Assembly: GCA_038232275.1 (NCBI GenBank)
Contig: JBBSIC010000006.1
Coordinates: 1-64,000 of the forward strand
Length of the DNA stretch: 64,000 nucleotides
Direction: 5' to 3'
Source: DATLGB01 sp038232275
GTDB lineage: Bacteria; Actinomycetota; Thermoleophilia; Solirubrobacterales; Solirubrobacteraceae
Shown here: in pieces, positions 32,902 through 41,754 of the stretch
Layout: each line of letters starts with the position of its first letter
Position numbering within the stretch: the first letter of the stretch is position 1
Translations under genes and position numbers: made by a program
The notes under the pieces: model-generated
Seen by the model: the letters and a program-made list of their open reading frames with translations, nothing else
Database searches by the model: none
Told to the model about the DNA's origin: nothing

Positions 32902-34044
32902 CTACTCGAGCCACAGCGCGGCGAGGTAGGTCTGCGACTCATCGGGGGTGCGGCCGCCATGGTGCCCGCGGAAGCGCACGCCGTAGTCGGCCGCCCAGCG
33001 CATCCAGGCCATGCGCCCGGGCGGGGGGAGGACGCACACCGATCCGAGGCGCTCGAGCAGGCGCGGGCCTGGGTCCGGACCGAAGGCGCCCTGAGCGAGC
33101 AGGTCGGCGACGGGGTGGACCTCGACGTGCGGGCTCAACGCGGCCACGGCACCCTCGATCTCCGCGTCCGGGACGTGCAGGAAGACGTCGCGGGCCGAGC
33201 CGGCCGGCCGCAGGTCGAGCTTGGCCAGGGGCGGGTGCAGGTCGTCGAGCCACAGCGTCGCGTCGGGGTCGACGTCGACCTGGCCGTGGTCGGCGGTCAC
33301 CAGCAGCAGCGTGCCCGCCCCCGCTGCGTGCCCGATCGCCGCCGCGACGGCGTCCAGCACGTAGCCGACGGCGGCGTCGAAGTCCCCCGAGGCCGGCCCC
33401 GACAGATGTCCGGCGATGTCGATGCCGTGGAAGTAGACGTAGGCGTAGCCGCGGTCGAGCGCGGACACGGAGCGGATGGCGGCACGCAGCGCGTCACCGA
33501 GCTCTGCGTACGGGCGCAGGTCGGCGCCGCGGGCGGCGACGCCGTCGAAGGTCGACGGGCTGAAGTCCGCGGGCTGGTAGACGAGGGGGACGACGCCGCC
33601 GACGGCCAGCCGCTCGTAGAGGTTGGGCTGGGACGGCAGCAGGTCGCGCGGGTCGAAGCCCGCCGCGAGCAGCGTGTCGGGCCCGGGGTCGCCGGCGAAG
33701 GAGAACCGCAGCGGCGTGATCACGCGCCCGAGGGAGGGCTCGAGGACGTTCCATTCGTACAGGCCGTGCGACCCCACGGGCAGTCCCGTGTGCATCGTCG
33801 TGACGTGCGCGGTCGTCGTGGTCGGAAACTGCGCCTCCAACGGGCACACCGCCCCGTCGCGCAGCAGGCGCCGCAGGAGCGGATGGCGGTCGCCGTAGCG
33901 CTCGAAAAAGACCCGCCCGAACGCGTCGAGCAGCAGCAACACCACGCGATCGGCCCGCTCGGGCAGCCCCGGCAGGGAGGGCCCCCCGGCGCCGGTCAGG
34001 AGCCCCTCGACGTAGGGCGGGATGTCGGCGAAGCTGTACGTCAA
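32902..34044 (-). CDS. Type I phosphodiesterase/nucleotide pyrophosphatase-family protein
   Basis: 380 residues, alkaline-phosphatase superfamily. Metal and catalytic motifs: VLLLLDAFG (Asp), FPTTTTAHVTTMHTGLPVGS with the Thr nucleophile, YFHGIDIAGHLSG (Asp/His), LLVTADHGQVD (DH), and RFRGHHGGRTPDE (His). All ligands for two zinc ions appear present. No signal peptide, so it is cytosolic, unlike eukaryotic NPPs. It should hydrolyse phosphodiester or phosphonate bonds of an unknown substrate. Upstream, 9 bases away, is a small basic-protein gene on the same strand. Confidence 0.85.
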   Translation of the reverse strand: MTYSFADIPPYVEGLLTGAGGPSLPGLPERADRVVLLLLDAFGRVFFERYGDRHPLLRRLLRDGAVCPLEAQFPTTTTAHVTTMHTGLPVGSHGLYEWNVLEPSLGRVITPLRFSFAGDPGPDTLLAAGFDPRDLLPSQPNLYERLAVGGVVPLVYQPADFSPSTFDGVAARGADLRPYAELGDALRAAIRSVSALDRGYAYVYFHGIDIAGHLSGPASGDFDAAVGYVLDAVAAAIGHAAGAGTLLLVTADHGQVDVDPDATLWLDDLHPPLAKLDLRPAGSARDVFLHVPDAEIEGAVAALSPHVEVHPVADLLAQGAFGPDPGPRLLERLGSVCVLPPPGRMAWMRWAADYGVRFRGHHGGRTPDESQTYLAALWLE

Positions 34045-34053
34045 GAACTGCGT

Positions 34054-34251
34054 CTAAAAGAAGAAGCCACCGCGCTCGAGCTCTTCCTGGCGCAGACGGG
34101 CAGCGGCCATGTAGCCACGGGTGCGGTCGGCCTTGGCCTGCAGGCGGACGTCCTCGGCGGCGACGGTGCCCTTCTCGGGCTTTGCCAGCGCAGCGGCGCG
34201 CTTGCTGGCGGCAGTGGCGCGAGATCCTGAAGAGGCTTTGCGGGGCGGCAT
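34054..34251 (-). CDS. Small basic protein (65 aa)
   Basis: 65 residues, Lys/Arg/Ala-rich: MPPRKASSGSRATAASKRAA followed by LQAKADRTRGYMAAARLRQE and an FFF end. Histone-tail-like N-terminus and one amphipathic helix. Could bind nucleic acid. Same strand as the phosphodiesterase gene. Unrecognised. Confidence 0.6.
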   Translation of the reverse strand: MPPRKASSGSRATAASKRAAALAKPEKGTVAAEDVRLQAKADRTRGYMAAARLRQEELERGGFFF

Positions 34252-34578
34252 GGGAAGGCCTTCCTAGCTCCTCGAGGGCTGTGCGCGGAGGTCGAGGGGC
34301 GAAGAGGCTCCGTGCAGAACGACACCTCAAGGTTAGCTCAACGCGCGGCGCCACCCGGCGGAACGGGCTCAGGGGCCGCGCGGCGTCCCTTCCGCGCGAC
34401 CCTGAGCAAGACGGCCGGCGCGCTGTCCGGACGACCCAGGGCAGTGGGTCGCTCGGGCGTCACGCCGGCGCCCCCTCACGGGGACGGGCCGAACCATTAT
34501 CCGTCGCTGGATCCGGTGGCCTGGACTCGTAGTCGGCACCCGGAGCGGGGAAGGCGCGCGACGGGCCTCGGGGGTCGA
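34252..34578. other. Intergenic gap, nothing recognised
   Basis: About 327 bases between two minus-strand genes. Frames are open on both strands but give low-complexity Arg/Pro sequence. No hairpin with a T-tract, tRNA or repeat seen. Confidence 0.5.
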
Positions 34579-35433
34579 TCAAGCGTCCAGAAGGACTTCG
34601 CCGTCGACGATCACGGTGACGTCGCCGCTGACCCGGACGCGGTCGCCGGCGATCTCCGCGTACAGGACGCTGCGCCGCCCGATCTCGACGCCCTGGACGA
34701 TCTCGAGGCGCTCGCAGCCCGTGCGCGCCGCGACGTGCGCGCACAGCGGGCCGGCCGCCGATCCGGTCGCGGGGTCCTCGCCCTCGACGGCCGTGCGCAC
34801 GAAGGAGCGCGCCGCCACGCGCCCCGTCTCCGGGTCGACATGCGCCAGGTAGAGCGTGAGCGCCTCCCGCGGGGCGAGCACCCGGGCGATCGCGTCGTAG
34901 TCGGGCAGCGCGCGCCCCAGCGCCGCGGGGTCGCGGACGCAGGCCATCGCCTGCCAGACGCCGGTGGAGACGAACTGGGCCGGCAGGTCCGGGGCGATCT
35001 CTGAGCCCGCGAGGCCGACGGCTCCGAGGACGTCCTCGGGATCGAGCTCGTCGCCGAAGCGGGCCGGCTCCTGGAGCATCGACGCGTGCGCGCGGTCGCC
35101 GTCGAGCTCGACGGTCACGGGCTGGCGCCCGGCGATCGTCTCCTGCGCGTAGGTGACGGCGCTCCTCCCGCGGGCGCGCGCGACGGCCACCGCGGTGCCG
35201 AGCGACGGATGGCCCGCGAACGGGATCTCGCCCGTCGGCATGAAGATGCGGTGGCGGTAGTCGGCGCCCTGCGCCGACTGGACGAACGAGGTCTCCGACA
35301 GCCGCATCTCCTGCGCGAAGCGCAGCATCGTGGCGTCGTCGAGGCCGTCGGCGTCGTGGACGACCGCCAGGCCGTTGCCCGTCAGTCGCTCGGAGGTGAA
35401 GACGTCGAGCAGCGTGAAGCGACGCCGGGAGAT
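34579..35433 (-). CDS. PhzF-family isomerase/epimerase without canonical start codon
   Basis: About 284 residues. PhzF-like halves with LRFAQEMRLSETSFVQ (catalytic Glu), FMPTGEIPFAGHPSLGTAVA (the GHP loop), and EDPATGSAAGPLCAHV in the second half. These are epimerases or isomerases of diaminopimelate-like shape. The family N-terminus (RRRFTLLDVFTSERLTGNG) is clearly encoded upstream of the first Met at 35328, but no ATG, GTG or TTG precedes it. The expected start lies at 35431-35433, where the codon is ATC, just after the TAG of the upstream gene. Either a rare start or a base change from ATG. Confidence 0.8.
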   Translation of the reverse strand: MSRRRFTLLDVFTSERLTGNGLAVVHDADGLDDATMLRFAQEMRLSETSFVQSAQGADYRHRIFMPTGEIPFAGHPSLGTAVAVARARGRSAVTYAQETIAGRQPVTVELDGDRAHASMLQEPARFGDELDPEDVLGAVGLAGSEIAPDLPAQFVSTGVWQAMACVRDPAALGRALPDYDAIARVLAPREALTLYLAHVDPETGRVAARSFVRTAVEGEDPATGSAAGPLCAHVAARTGCERLEIVQGVEIGRRSVLYAEIAGDRVRVSGDVTVIVDGEVLLDA

Positions 35434-35436
35434 GCC

Positions 35437-35991
35437 CTACTCGTCGAAGTCGAAGTCGCGCGGCGGCTTCTGCTCGAACCACAGCCGGTCATGCTCCGGC
35501 GTCTCCTGAAGGAACTCGGGCGTCTCCTCGAGCAGATCCTCGCCCTCCTCGTCAGGCGCTACGTAGTCCGCGGGCGGCTTGCCGCCGGCCGCGTGGGCCT
35601 CGGCGGCCGTGAACTCGCTCGTCGACTGCGACGGGGGACGGCGATGGTCCAGCGCGTCGCCGAACGGGACCTCGTCGGGCTCGTCCTCGAGCCACGAGCC
35701 GCTCGCACGCGGTGGTGGCGGGGATGCCGGTGCCGGCGCGGCCGGCCGAGCGGGATCGACGGGCACCTCGGGCAGGCCGGGCAGGTACGCGGGCGGTCCG
35801 ACGGGCGGGGGCGGCAGCTCGGCCTCCGCGGGCGGCTCGGGCGCGATGGGCGCCGCGGTCTGCGGCGGCTGGGCCGCCTTGCCCACCGGCCCGAAGGCCT
35901 CGGACTCCAGGCGTTGCACTTCGTTGTCGGCGGCACCGGAGCGGCGCTTGAGCTCCAGGTGCTGACGGATGGCGTCGTCGAGCGTTCCCAT
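35437..35991 (-). CDS. Acidic, proline-rich hypothetical protein
   Basis: 184 residues from ATG 35991, which follows AAGGGA at good spacing. It starts MGTLDDAIRQHLELKRRSGA, a conserved short helix seen in actinobacterial proteins of this type, followed by a long Pro/Ala-rich disordered part and an acidic tail EEGEDLLEETPEFLQETPEH ending DFDFDE. No membrane segment. Such proteins are of unknown function. Stops three bases before the likely PhzF start, so the two are probably co-transcribed. Confidence 0.75.
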   Translation of the reverse strand: MGTLDDAIRQHLELKRRSGAADNEVQRLESEAFGPVGKAAQPPQTAAPIAPEPPAEAELPPPPVGPPAYLPGLPEVPVDPARPAAPAPASPPPPRASGSWLEDEPDEVPFGDALDHRRPPSQSTSEFTAAEAHAAGGKPPADYVAPDEEGEDLLEETPEFLQETPEHDRLWFEQKPPRDFDFDE

Positions 35992-36057
35992 AAAGCATCC
36001 CTTGAAGTGAAGTTCGGCCGCGGCTGTCACAGACCTTCTCGAGCGGCTCCTACAAGG

Positions 36058-37944
36058 CTACCCAGCTTTCGCGACTCGATTCTTCCCGCGCCGCTTCGCC
36101 CGATACAGCGCCGCGTCCGCCGCCTGGACCAGCGCGTCCTTGTCCGCGACGGCGGACTGCGGGAGCGCCGCCGCGCCGACGGAGGCCGTGATCCGCACGA
36201 CCCCATCGCCCCCGTGGAGCATCGGGATCTCGAGGCTCGCGATCCGCGCGCGCAGCCGCTCGGCGAACAGGTACGCGCCCTCGAGATCGGTCTGCGGCAG
36301 GGCGACGGCCATCTCCTCCCCGCCGTAGCGCGCCGGCTCGTCGATCTCGCGCGCTGTGTCGAGCAGCACCCGGGCGACCTCGCGCAGCACCTGATCGCCC
36401 TGCAGGTGGCCGTAGAGATCGTTGACGCTCTTGAAATCGTCGATGTCGAGCATGATCAGGCCGAGCGGTTGCCCGAAGCGCTTCGCCCGCTCGACCTCGA
36501 TCGACATGACCTCCTGGAAGCGGCGGTGGTTGAACAGGCCGGTCAATTCGTCCGTGACGGCCTGGCGCTGCACGGTCTCGTGCAGGTCCGCGTTCTCCAT
36601 CGAGACGGCGGCCTGCTCGGCCAGGTAGTTGAAGAGGTCCTGCTCGGCGGGCGTGAAGGGCCGTCCTGCGCGCGCGACGGAGACCAGGCCGACGACCTTC
36701 GTCCCGCCGCCGGACGGGCGCAGAGGGTGCGAGAGGGCGTGCGCGTCGCCGTCGCTGAGCTCGGCCGCGTCGAGTGTCTCGAGCACCTTGGCCTCGACGA
36801 CGTCGAGGACGGGCCGCAGCGCGCCGAGCTCGCCGACGACCGCGTGCTCGGCGAGCGCGCCGCCGGGCGCGTCGCGCACGCTGGCGCGCCCGACGTCGGC
36901 CGCGACCCCGTCGACCGCCGTCTGGACGACGATCTCCAGCAGCGCGTCGCGGTCCAGGCCCGTCGCCAGGGCGCCGCCGACGCGGCGGACCGCGAGCTGC
37001 AGGCGCTCACGCTCCGCGCCCAGCTCGTCCAGGCGGGACTCCAACTGGCGCGCCATCGCGTTGAACTCGCTGCCGAGCGCGGCGAACTCGTCGTTGCCCT
37101 CCGTCGGGACCTTCACGCCGAGCTCCCCGCTCCCGAGCCGGCGCGCGGCCTGCAGCAGGCGCTGCATCTGCGCCTGCAGGGATCGCGAGAGGGCCAGCGC
37201 GAAGGCGAACGCGAGCAGCAGGAAGGCCGCCAGCAGCCCCGCCACGAGGTAGCGGTTCTTGTGCGTCGCGTTGCCCGTCGCCCGCGCGTCGGCGAGCAGT
37301 CGCACGGTCGTGCGGGCCGCGTCCTCGAACGACTGGGTGGTGAAGGTCGTGAGGCGGTAGGTCCGGTCGCCGAGCCGCTTGTCGCCGTGGTCGGGCAGCT
37401 TCACGCCGGTCGCGCCGGTGAGCGTGGACGCCGAGACCCCGCCGGGCCCGGCGACGATGACGTCGAGCCCGGTGAGCTTGTGCACGGCGACGGCGAAGCC
37501 GCGCGCTCTGGTGACCGACGTGCGCAGCGAGCCGGCGGCGGCGCCCCGCCGGTCGACGAGGTCGGTCGTCGCGCCGGCGATCGCGTCGCGCGCCCCGGTC
37601 TCGTGGCGGGTGCCGTCCGCGAGCCGCAGCACCGCGCGCGTCGCACCCGCGCGCCTGGCGCCGGCCGCGAGCTGGGCATCGATCGCGCCCGGGTCCTTCG
37701 AGGCGATCGCCGCCGCGAGCGCCGCGGAGCGACCGATGCTGCGCCCGGCCGCGGCCGCCGCCGCCTCCTCCTGGCGGAACAGGTTGCCTGCCGACTTCTG
37801 CGCCTGTGCCAGGCGCGCGTCGCTCTTGCCCTGCTCGGAGTCCGCCACGAGCCGCAACAGCACGAGCGTCACCATCACCATCGGCAGGATCACGATGGCG
37901 ACGAAGAACCAGCTGAGTCGAGCGCGGAAGCTTCTTGGAAACAT
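36058..37944 (-). CDS. Membrane-bound diguanylate cyclase with HAMP and GAF-like domains
   Basis: 628 residues. TM1 (about 12-32, LSWFFVAIVILPMVMVTLVL), an extracytoplasmic sensor of about 200 residues, TM2 (YLVAGLLAAFLLLAFAFALA), then HAMP (SRSLQAQMQRLLQAARRLGS), a GAF-like domain (about 320-450) and GGDEF. The catalytic loop reads GGEEM and the family opening is VTDELTGLFNHRRFQEVMSI; MLDIDDFKSVND holds the metal Asp. An active c-di-GMP synthase is predicted, switched by an external signal. It is the second GGDEF protein in the window. Divergent from tRNA-Ala(CGC). Confidence 0.9.
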   Translation of the reverse strand: MFPRSFRARLSWFFVAIVILPMVMVTLVLLRLVADSEQGKSDARLAQAQKSAGNLFRQEEAAAAAAGRSIGRSAALAAAIASKDPGAIDAQLAAGARRAGATRAVLRLADGTRHETGARDAIAGATTDLVDRRGAAAGSLRTSVTRARGFAVAVHKLTGLDVIVAGPGGVSASTLTGATGVKLPDHGDKRLGDRTYRLTTFTTQSFEDAARTTVRLLADARATGNATHKNRYLVAGLLAAFLLLAFAFALALSRSLQAQMQRLLQAARRLGSGELGVKVPTEGNDEFAALGSEFNAMARQLESRLDELGAERERLQLAVRRVGGALATGLDRDALLEIVVQTAVDGVAADVGRASVRDAPGGALAEHAVVGELGALRPVLDVVEAKVLETLDAAELSDGDAHALSHPLRPSGGGTKVVGLVSVARAGRPFTPAEQDLFNYLAEQAAVSMENADLHETVQRQAVTDELTGLFNHRRFQEVMSIEVERAKRFGQPLGLIMLDIDDFKSVNDLYGHLQGDQVLREVARVLLDTAREIDEPARYGGEEMAVALPQTDLEGAYLFAERLRARIASLEIPMLHGGDGVVRITASVGAAALPQSAVADKDALVQAADAALYRAKRRGKNRVAKAG

Positions 37945-37998
37945 TGTGAGGCCGAGCGGCGGCCGAGCGTACCCTTCCCCAGTGACCCGCGACGCCAG

Positions 37999-38004
37999 TA
38001 CAAT
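37999..38004 (+). promoter_or_regulatory. -10-like TACAAT upstream of tRNA-Ala(CGC)
   Basis: TACAAT stands out in a GC-rich gap, 44 bases before the tRNA. No convincing -35 is seen. Confidence 0.4.
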
Positions 38005-38047
38005 CGGCCACCCACGGCGCGGGCGGTAGCCCGCAGGTCCGTGGCCC

Positions 38048-38120
38048 GGGGCTATAGCTCAGTTGGGAGAGTGCCTGGATCGCACCCAGGAGGTCGTCGG
38101 TTCGAGTCCGACTAGCTCCA
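38048..38120 (+). tRNA. tRNA-Ala (anticodon CGC)
   Basis: Cloverleaf by eye: acceptor GGGGCTA/TAGCTCC with the alanine-specific G3-U70 pair, D-arm GCTC-AGTTGGGA-GAGT, anticodon stem CCTGG/CCAGG with loop ATCGCAC (anticodon CGC, reading GCG), T-arm GTCGG-TTCGAGT-CCGAC. Discriminator A; CCA not encoded. 73 bases. Confidence 0.93.
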
Positions 38121-38463
38121 TCGCCCGGGTTTCGCGGCCTCTACGCGGGATTCGGGCGTTTGCGTTCTGGCGGACGCGGAACGCGGCGCGGTCTTTTGAG
38201 GATCAGACGACGTGGCTGGCGGTCAACTGCTCAAAAAGACTGCTGTGGCGCAGCTGATACGTGTCGCGTGGCACACGGTCAAGATGCGAGCAGAGAGGTT
38301 CGAAGTCGGTAGCGATTGGCGTAGCTGCCGCTGATGGCCCCGTGCTCGCGACCGACAGCCGGACCATGAGGCCTTGCTCGCCCACGGCTCCTCGACTGGT
38401 CGTCGATCGGACCTTCCCGGCTCGTACTCGAATGCCGCCCGGCTCCCGAGTACGGTTTCTCCC
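38121..38463. other. Gap between tRNA-Ala(CGC) and the ATPase gene
   Basis: About 340 bases of lower GC than the core genome, with AT-richer parts such as AACTGCTCAAAAAGACTG. No recognised coding frame. The composition change right after a tRNA suggests the left edge of an acquired segment, but I found no second copy of the tRNA 3' end near 40.5 kb. Confidence 0.5.
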
Positions 38464-39831
38464 GTGCTGACGCGGATCGAGATCGATGGGTTCAAGACCT
38501 TCCGCGAGTTCACGCTGGATCTTCAGCCCTTCAACGTGATCGCCGGCGCGAACGCCAGTGGCAAGTCGAACCTGTTCGACGCCATCCAACTTCTCGCGCG
38601 CTTGTCGGAAGCGGACCTTCGAACTGCTGCCAGCAGCCTACGAGGAGAGCCATACGAGCTGTTTCACCGGGGGTCCGACGGCTCCGCATCGCACAAGATC
38701 AGTCTGGCCGTCGAGGTGCTGGTTGAGCCGACCGTGAAGGATCCTTGGGGACAAGTACACGACCTGATCCAAACCAGGATCCGTTACGAGGTCGACCTAG
38801 AGCGTCGCGTCGAGCGCGGCTTGGAGCGGTTGTACGTGGTAAGGGAAGCGGCAAAGCCCATACGGGCGTCGAAGGATACCTGGGCAGCGCCGTTCAAGCG
38901 CAACCACGATCCGTTGATCGTCCCCCGCCTCCGCTACAACCGGCAGAACGATCTGTTGGAGACCAAGGTGGAAGGGGGCGATCCGCTCTTCCGTATCGGC
39001 CAGGACGGAAATGCGGGTCGCAAGCGACCAGCTGTTGCAGCCGAAGCGACCGTTCTCTCGTCGATCACTTCTGCGGAGTTTCGCCACCTGTACGCACTGC
39101 GGCAGGAGCTCCGATCCTGGAGATTCCTGCAGCTCGACCCGGCCGGGCTGCGGGACTCAGTGGATCAGCACGCTCCAGAGCGGCTCGAGCCCAGCGGCTG
39201 GAATCTCGCAGCCGTGCTCGCGCGAATCCGCGCAGAGACCGCCGACGACGACGATAAGAACGGCCTCCTGACCGACCTGTCGGCCGACCTCGCACATCTG
39301 GTGCCCGGCATCACCGGCATCCACATTCGAGAGGACGACGCGGAACGTCAATGGCAGATCCTGATCAGAACCCGGACGACTGGGGACTACAGCAGCCGCG
39401 TCGCCTCCGACGGCACGCTCAGGCTGCTGGCATTGCTCACCGCGCTAAACGATCCGCGGTTCGGCGGAGTCATCTGCTTCGAAGAGCCGGAGAACGGCGT
39501 GCATCCGGGCCGGATCAAGCCACTGATCGAACTTCTCCGTGGTCTCGTTTCTTGGGAAGGCACCGCGGAGGAGGAGGATGGGGGCGAGCCGCTTCTGCAG
39601 CTCATCCTCACGACTCACTCCCCAGTTGTGGTGGCGTGTCTGGACGCCGGTGAGGGCGTGTTCTTCGAGTCCGCCACTGCGCTCGACGGAAAAGGCCAGC
39701 CAGGTGACGTCGTGACGCGAGCGCGGCTGGTTCGGCAGGAGGTTCAGGAGACTCTCGATCCGGCTGAGGTCGGACATCTGGTGACGCACGGCGAGGTCGC
39801 CCGCTATCTCGCAACGGCAGGCGGCGAGTGA
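38464..39831 (+). CDS. AAA/ABC-type ATPase, OLD-like (AAA_21/AAA_15)
   Basis: 455 residues, GTG start. The opening LTRIEIDGFKTFREFTLDLQ and Walker A GANASGKSN (residues 28-36) are typical of SMC/RecF-like OLD ATPases. The far half has the signature-like VASDGTLRLLALLTAL, Walker B VICFEEPENGVHP and the His switch LILTTHSPVVV. The middle 200 residues are a helical insert. The nuclease (TOPRIM) domain of class 1 OLD proteins is not fused, but is encoded next door with a 4-nt overlap. Codon usage and GC are lower than for core genes, indicating transfer. A nucleic-acid-sensing ATPase of a defence system is the best guess. Confidence 0.85.
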   Translation: MLTRIEIDGFKTFREFTLDLQPFNVIAGANASGKSNLFDAIQLLARLSEADLRTAASSLRGEPYELFHRGSDGSASHKISLAVEVLVEPTVKDPWGQVHDLIQTRIRYEVDLERRVERGLERLYVVREAAKPIRASKDTWAAPFKRNHDPLIVPRLRYNRQNDLLETKVEGGDPLFRIGQDGNAGRKRPAVAAEATVLSSITSAEFRHLYALRQELRSWRFLQLDPAGLRDSVDQHAPERLEPSGWNLAAVLARIRAETADDDDKNGLLTDLSADLAHLVPGITGIHIREDDAERQWQILIRTRTTGDYSSRVASDGTLRLLALLTALNDPRFGGVICFEEPENGVHPGRIKPLIELLRGLVSWEGTAEEEDGGEPLLQLILTTHSPVVVACLDAGEGVFFESATALDGKGQPGDVVTRARLVRQEVQETLDPAEVGHLVTHGEVARYLATAGGE

Positions 39832-40490
39832 CCCGTCGATGGCTCGGATTAGCGCTCTTTGCCGAAGGCCCCACTGACCACCGGTTCCTCGACGAACTTC
39901 TTCGGCGCGCGGTCGAGCACGTGCTGGTGGACGCCGGTCACGCCGTTGACCTGAGTCCCGTCCAGCGACTGCCGATCGAGCGCGATGAGAGCCGGGCAGC
40001 CCGGATCGCGGCGGGCGCACAACGGTTGCAGGGCGCGTTTCACCTCTTGTTCGTCCACGCCGACGGAGCTGGAGATCCAGAGCGTGCTCACGTAGAACGC
40101 GTTGCTCCTGGGCTCGACGCCATGAACGCAAAGCTTGGCGGTTCGGGCCGCTGCGGCGTCGGCGTCGTGCCCGTTCGGGAAACCGAAGCCTGGGCCATGG
40201 CGGACACCGAGTCTCTGCGCGAGGTCCTCGGGACGACCCTTTCGGGCGAGCAGCTTGGTCTACCCCGCACAGGTCCCGAGATCGAGGCGCTTCTCGATCC
40301 GAAGGCAACTTTCGCATCGGTCGTCCGGGCGGCGCGCCCCGGCCGGCACAGTCGGCGTCGCCCGGCGCCGGTGTCCTTCCTCGACCTTCTTGGGCAACAG
40401 ACGCGGATCTCCGAACTGAAGCGCCTCGGCGCGTTCTGCACCTTCCAAGGCGAACTGCGCGCGGCGCTGCACGGCCTCGGATTCGTTTAG
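39828..40490 (+). CDS. TOPRIM-like protein (DUF4276-type), partner of the ATPase
   Basis: 220 residues, GTG start overlapping the ATPase stop (GTGA). The N-terminus LALFAEGPTDHRFLDELLRR matches the TOPRIM opening ExxTD with Glu13; LLFVHADGAGD gives the DxD-like second acid motif, and VPVRETEAWAMAD the third conserved stretch of DUF4276 proteins. These resemble nuclease/primase folds. Pairing of an OLD-like ATPase with a separate TOPRIM protein is a known layout of anti-phage systems (PARIS, split OLD). Which subtype this is cannot be told by eye. Confidence 0.75.
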   Translation: MTRRWLGLALFAEGPTDHRFLDELLRRAVEHVLVDAGHAVDLSPVQRLPIERDESRAARIAAGAQRLQGAFHLLFVHADGAGDPERAHVERVAPGLDAMNAKLGGSGRCGVGVVPVRETEAWAMADTESLREVLGTTLSGEQLGLPRTGPEIEALLDPKATFASVVRAARPGRHSRRRPAPVSFLDLLGQQTRISELKRLGAFCTFQGELRAALHGLGFV

Positions 40491-40699
40491 AGTTTGCTAC
40501 CAGTACGCGGAACCCGCATGCGACCTTGGTACCAGCGCCATCCCCCGGAGCGACCAAACCGGCGGAGCGGCGCTGACCGGTACGGAAGCTATGGGGCGGA
40601 CGGCTTCGCTCGCCTCGACGAGCCGCTCCATGACGGCGAGCGCGACGAGCAGCTCGTCGGTTCCCACCGCCCGGCCCACTCGGTCGGCCCAAGGGTGCT

Positions 40700-41105
40700 A
40701 CACGAGCGAGATGCGTCGGACCGTATGCCTCGAGCGTCGCCTGGGGCAGCAGGCCAAGAAGCCCGAGCGTCGCGGCGGCGAACTGCACGGGGCTGTCGGG
40801 TCCGGCGGTGACCAGCAGCCCGTCGTCGTCGACAACCGCCCGCGTCCTCGTATAGGGCGCCACCCGCGTAGCCGCTGGCCGCGAGGTACTCCGAGGCGGC
40901 GCTGGTGTGCCGCCGGTCGTCGAGCAGCCCCGCCCGGGCCAAGCCGTACGTGGCACCGCAGATCGCCGCGACCGGCGTCCCCACGGCCAGGAAGCGGCCC
41001 GCGAGCTCGGCGAGCATCGCCCCGCGGTCGGCGTCCCACAGCTCGGCGCTCGCCAGCGTGCTGTCAAGCGCAAGCGAGCCCAGGGCCGACTCGCGCGGGA
41101 GAGGT
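40700..41105 (-). pseudogene. DJ-1/PfpI-family gene, 5' truncated and frameshifted
   Basis: The minus strand encodes ELWDADRGAMLAELAGRFLA, VGTPVAAICGATYGLARAGL (the nucleophile elbow AICGAT) and HTSAASEYLAASGYAGGALY, typical of DJ-1/PfpI glyoxalase/chaperone-like proteins. A base is lost at about 40842; in the next frame it continues RAVVDDDGLLVTAGPDSPVQ and LGLLGLLPQATLEAY. No start codon exists: the first third is missing and the frame runs to a TGA near 41120, beside the divergent LysE gene. It lies beside the ATPase/TOPRIM pair, whose arrival may have disrupted this area. Confidence 0.75.
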
Positions 41106-41126
41106 GTGCGCCTGTAGCCTCAGATC

Positions 41127-41735
41127 ATGCGGTCGGTCGCTGAGTTCGTGCTCATCGCGGTGGTGGTGACGCTGACGCCGGGGCCTGGGACGGCGACGAT
41201 CGTGCGGGTCGCCGCTCGCGATGGGCGGCGCGCGGCGATGTCGGCGATCCTGGGCAACAGCGCCGGCGTGCTCGTCTGGGGGGTGCTGTCGGCCGTGGGC
41301 GTCTCCTCGCTCATCCTGGCCTCCCAGGTCGCCTACGACGCGTTGCGCATCGGTGGCGCCGCGGTGCTCGTCGTGCTCGGGCTCCGCTCGCTTCTCGGGC
41401 GTCGTGACGGCGAAGGCGAGCACGCCGAGGCGAGCACGCGCGGCCGGGCCGGCTGGCGGGCGGGATTGGCGACCAGCTTGTCCAATCCAAAGCTGGCGGT
41501 GTTCTTCGTGGCGCTGTTTCCGCAGTTCCTGACCCGCGGCAGCCCGGTCCTGCCCTACGCGCTCGCCATGGCCGCAGTGATCGTTTCACTGGACGTCGTG
41601 TGGTACTCCACGCTGGCCTTCGCCGTCGATCGCGCCCGCAGCCTGCTCAGATCTCGGGTGCAGCGCGGCCTGGAGCGCATGACGGGGGCCGTCATGGTCG
41701 GCCTCGGCCTGAGGCTGGCAGCCGAAGCCCGATAG
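41127..41735 (+). CDS. LysE/RhtB-family amino-acid exporter
   Basis: 202 residues, five to six hydrophobic segments. FVLIAVVVTLTPGPGTATIV is the family's N-terminal TPGP motif; SLSNPKLAVFFVALFPQFL is the conserved central NPK motif. It exports amino acids or homoserine lactone-like compounds. Start ATG 41127, 20 bases upstream of the PPOX-family gene on the same strand. Confidence 0.9.
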   Translation: MRSVAEFVLIAVVVTLTPGPGTATIVRVAARDGRRAAMSAILGNSAGVLVWGVLSAVGVSSLILASQVAYDALRIGGAAVLVVLGLRSLLGRRDGEGEHAEASTRGRAGWRAGLATSLSNPKLAVFFVALFPQFLTRGSPVLPYALAMAAVIVSLDVVWYSTLAFAVDRARSLLRSRVQRGLERMTGAVMVGLGLRLAAEAR

Positions 41736-41754
41736 CGGATCCGCTCGCAACGGC

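Noticed and set aside
40497..40679. 60-aa minus-strand frame downstream of the DJ-1 remnant
   Set aside because: No recognisable domain, and its codon pattern could be shadow; left out of the annotation.
38121..40700. Integrase-mediated island with att duplication of the tRNA 3' end
   Set aside because: No repeat of the tRNA 3' sequence and no integrase gene were found; only composition and position suggest insertion.
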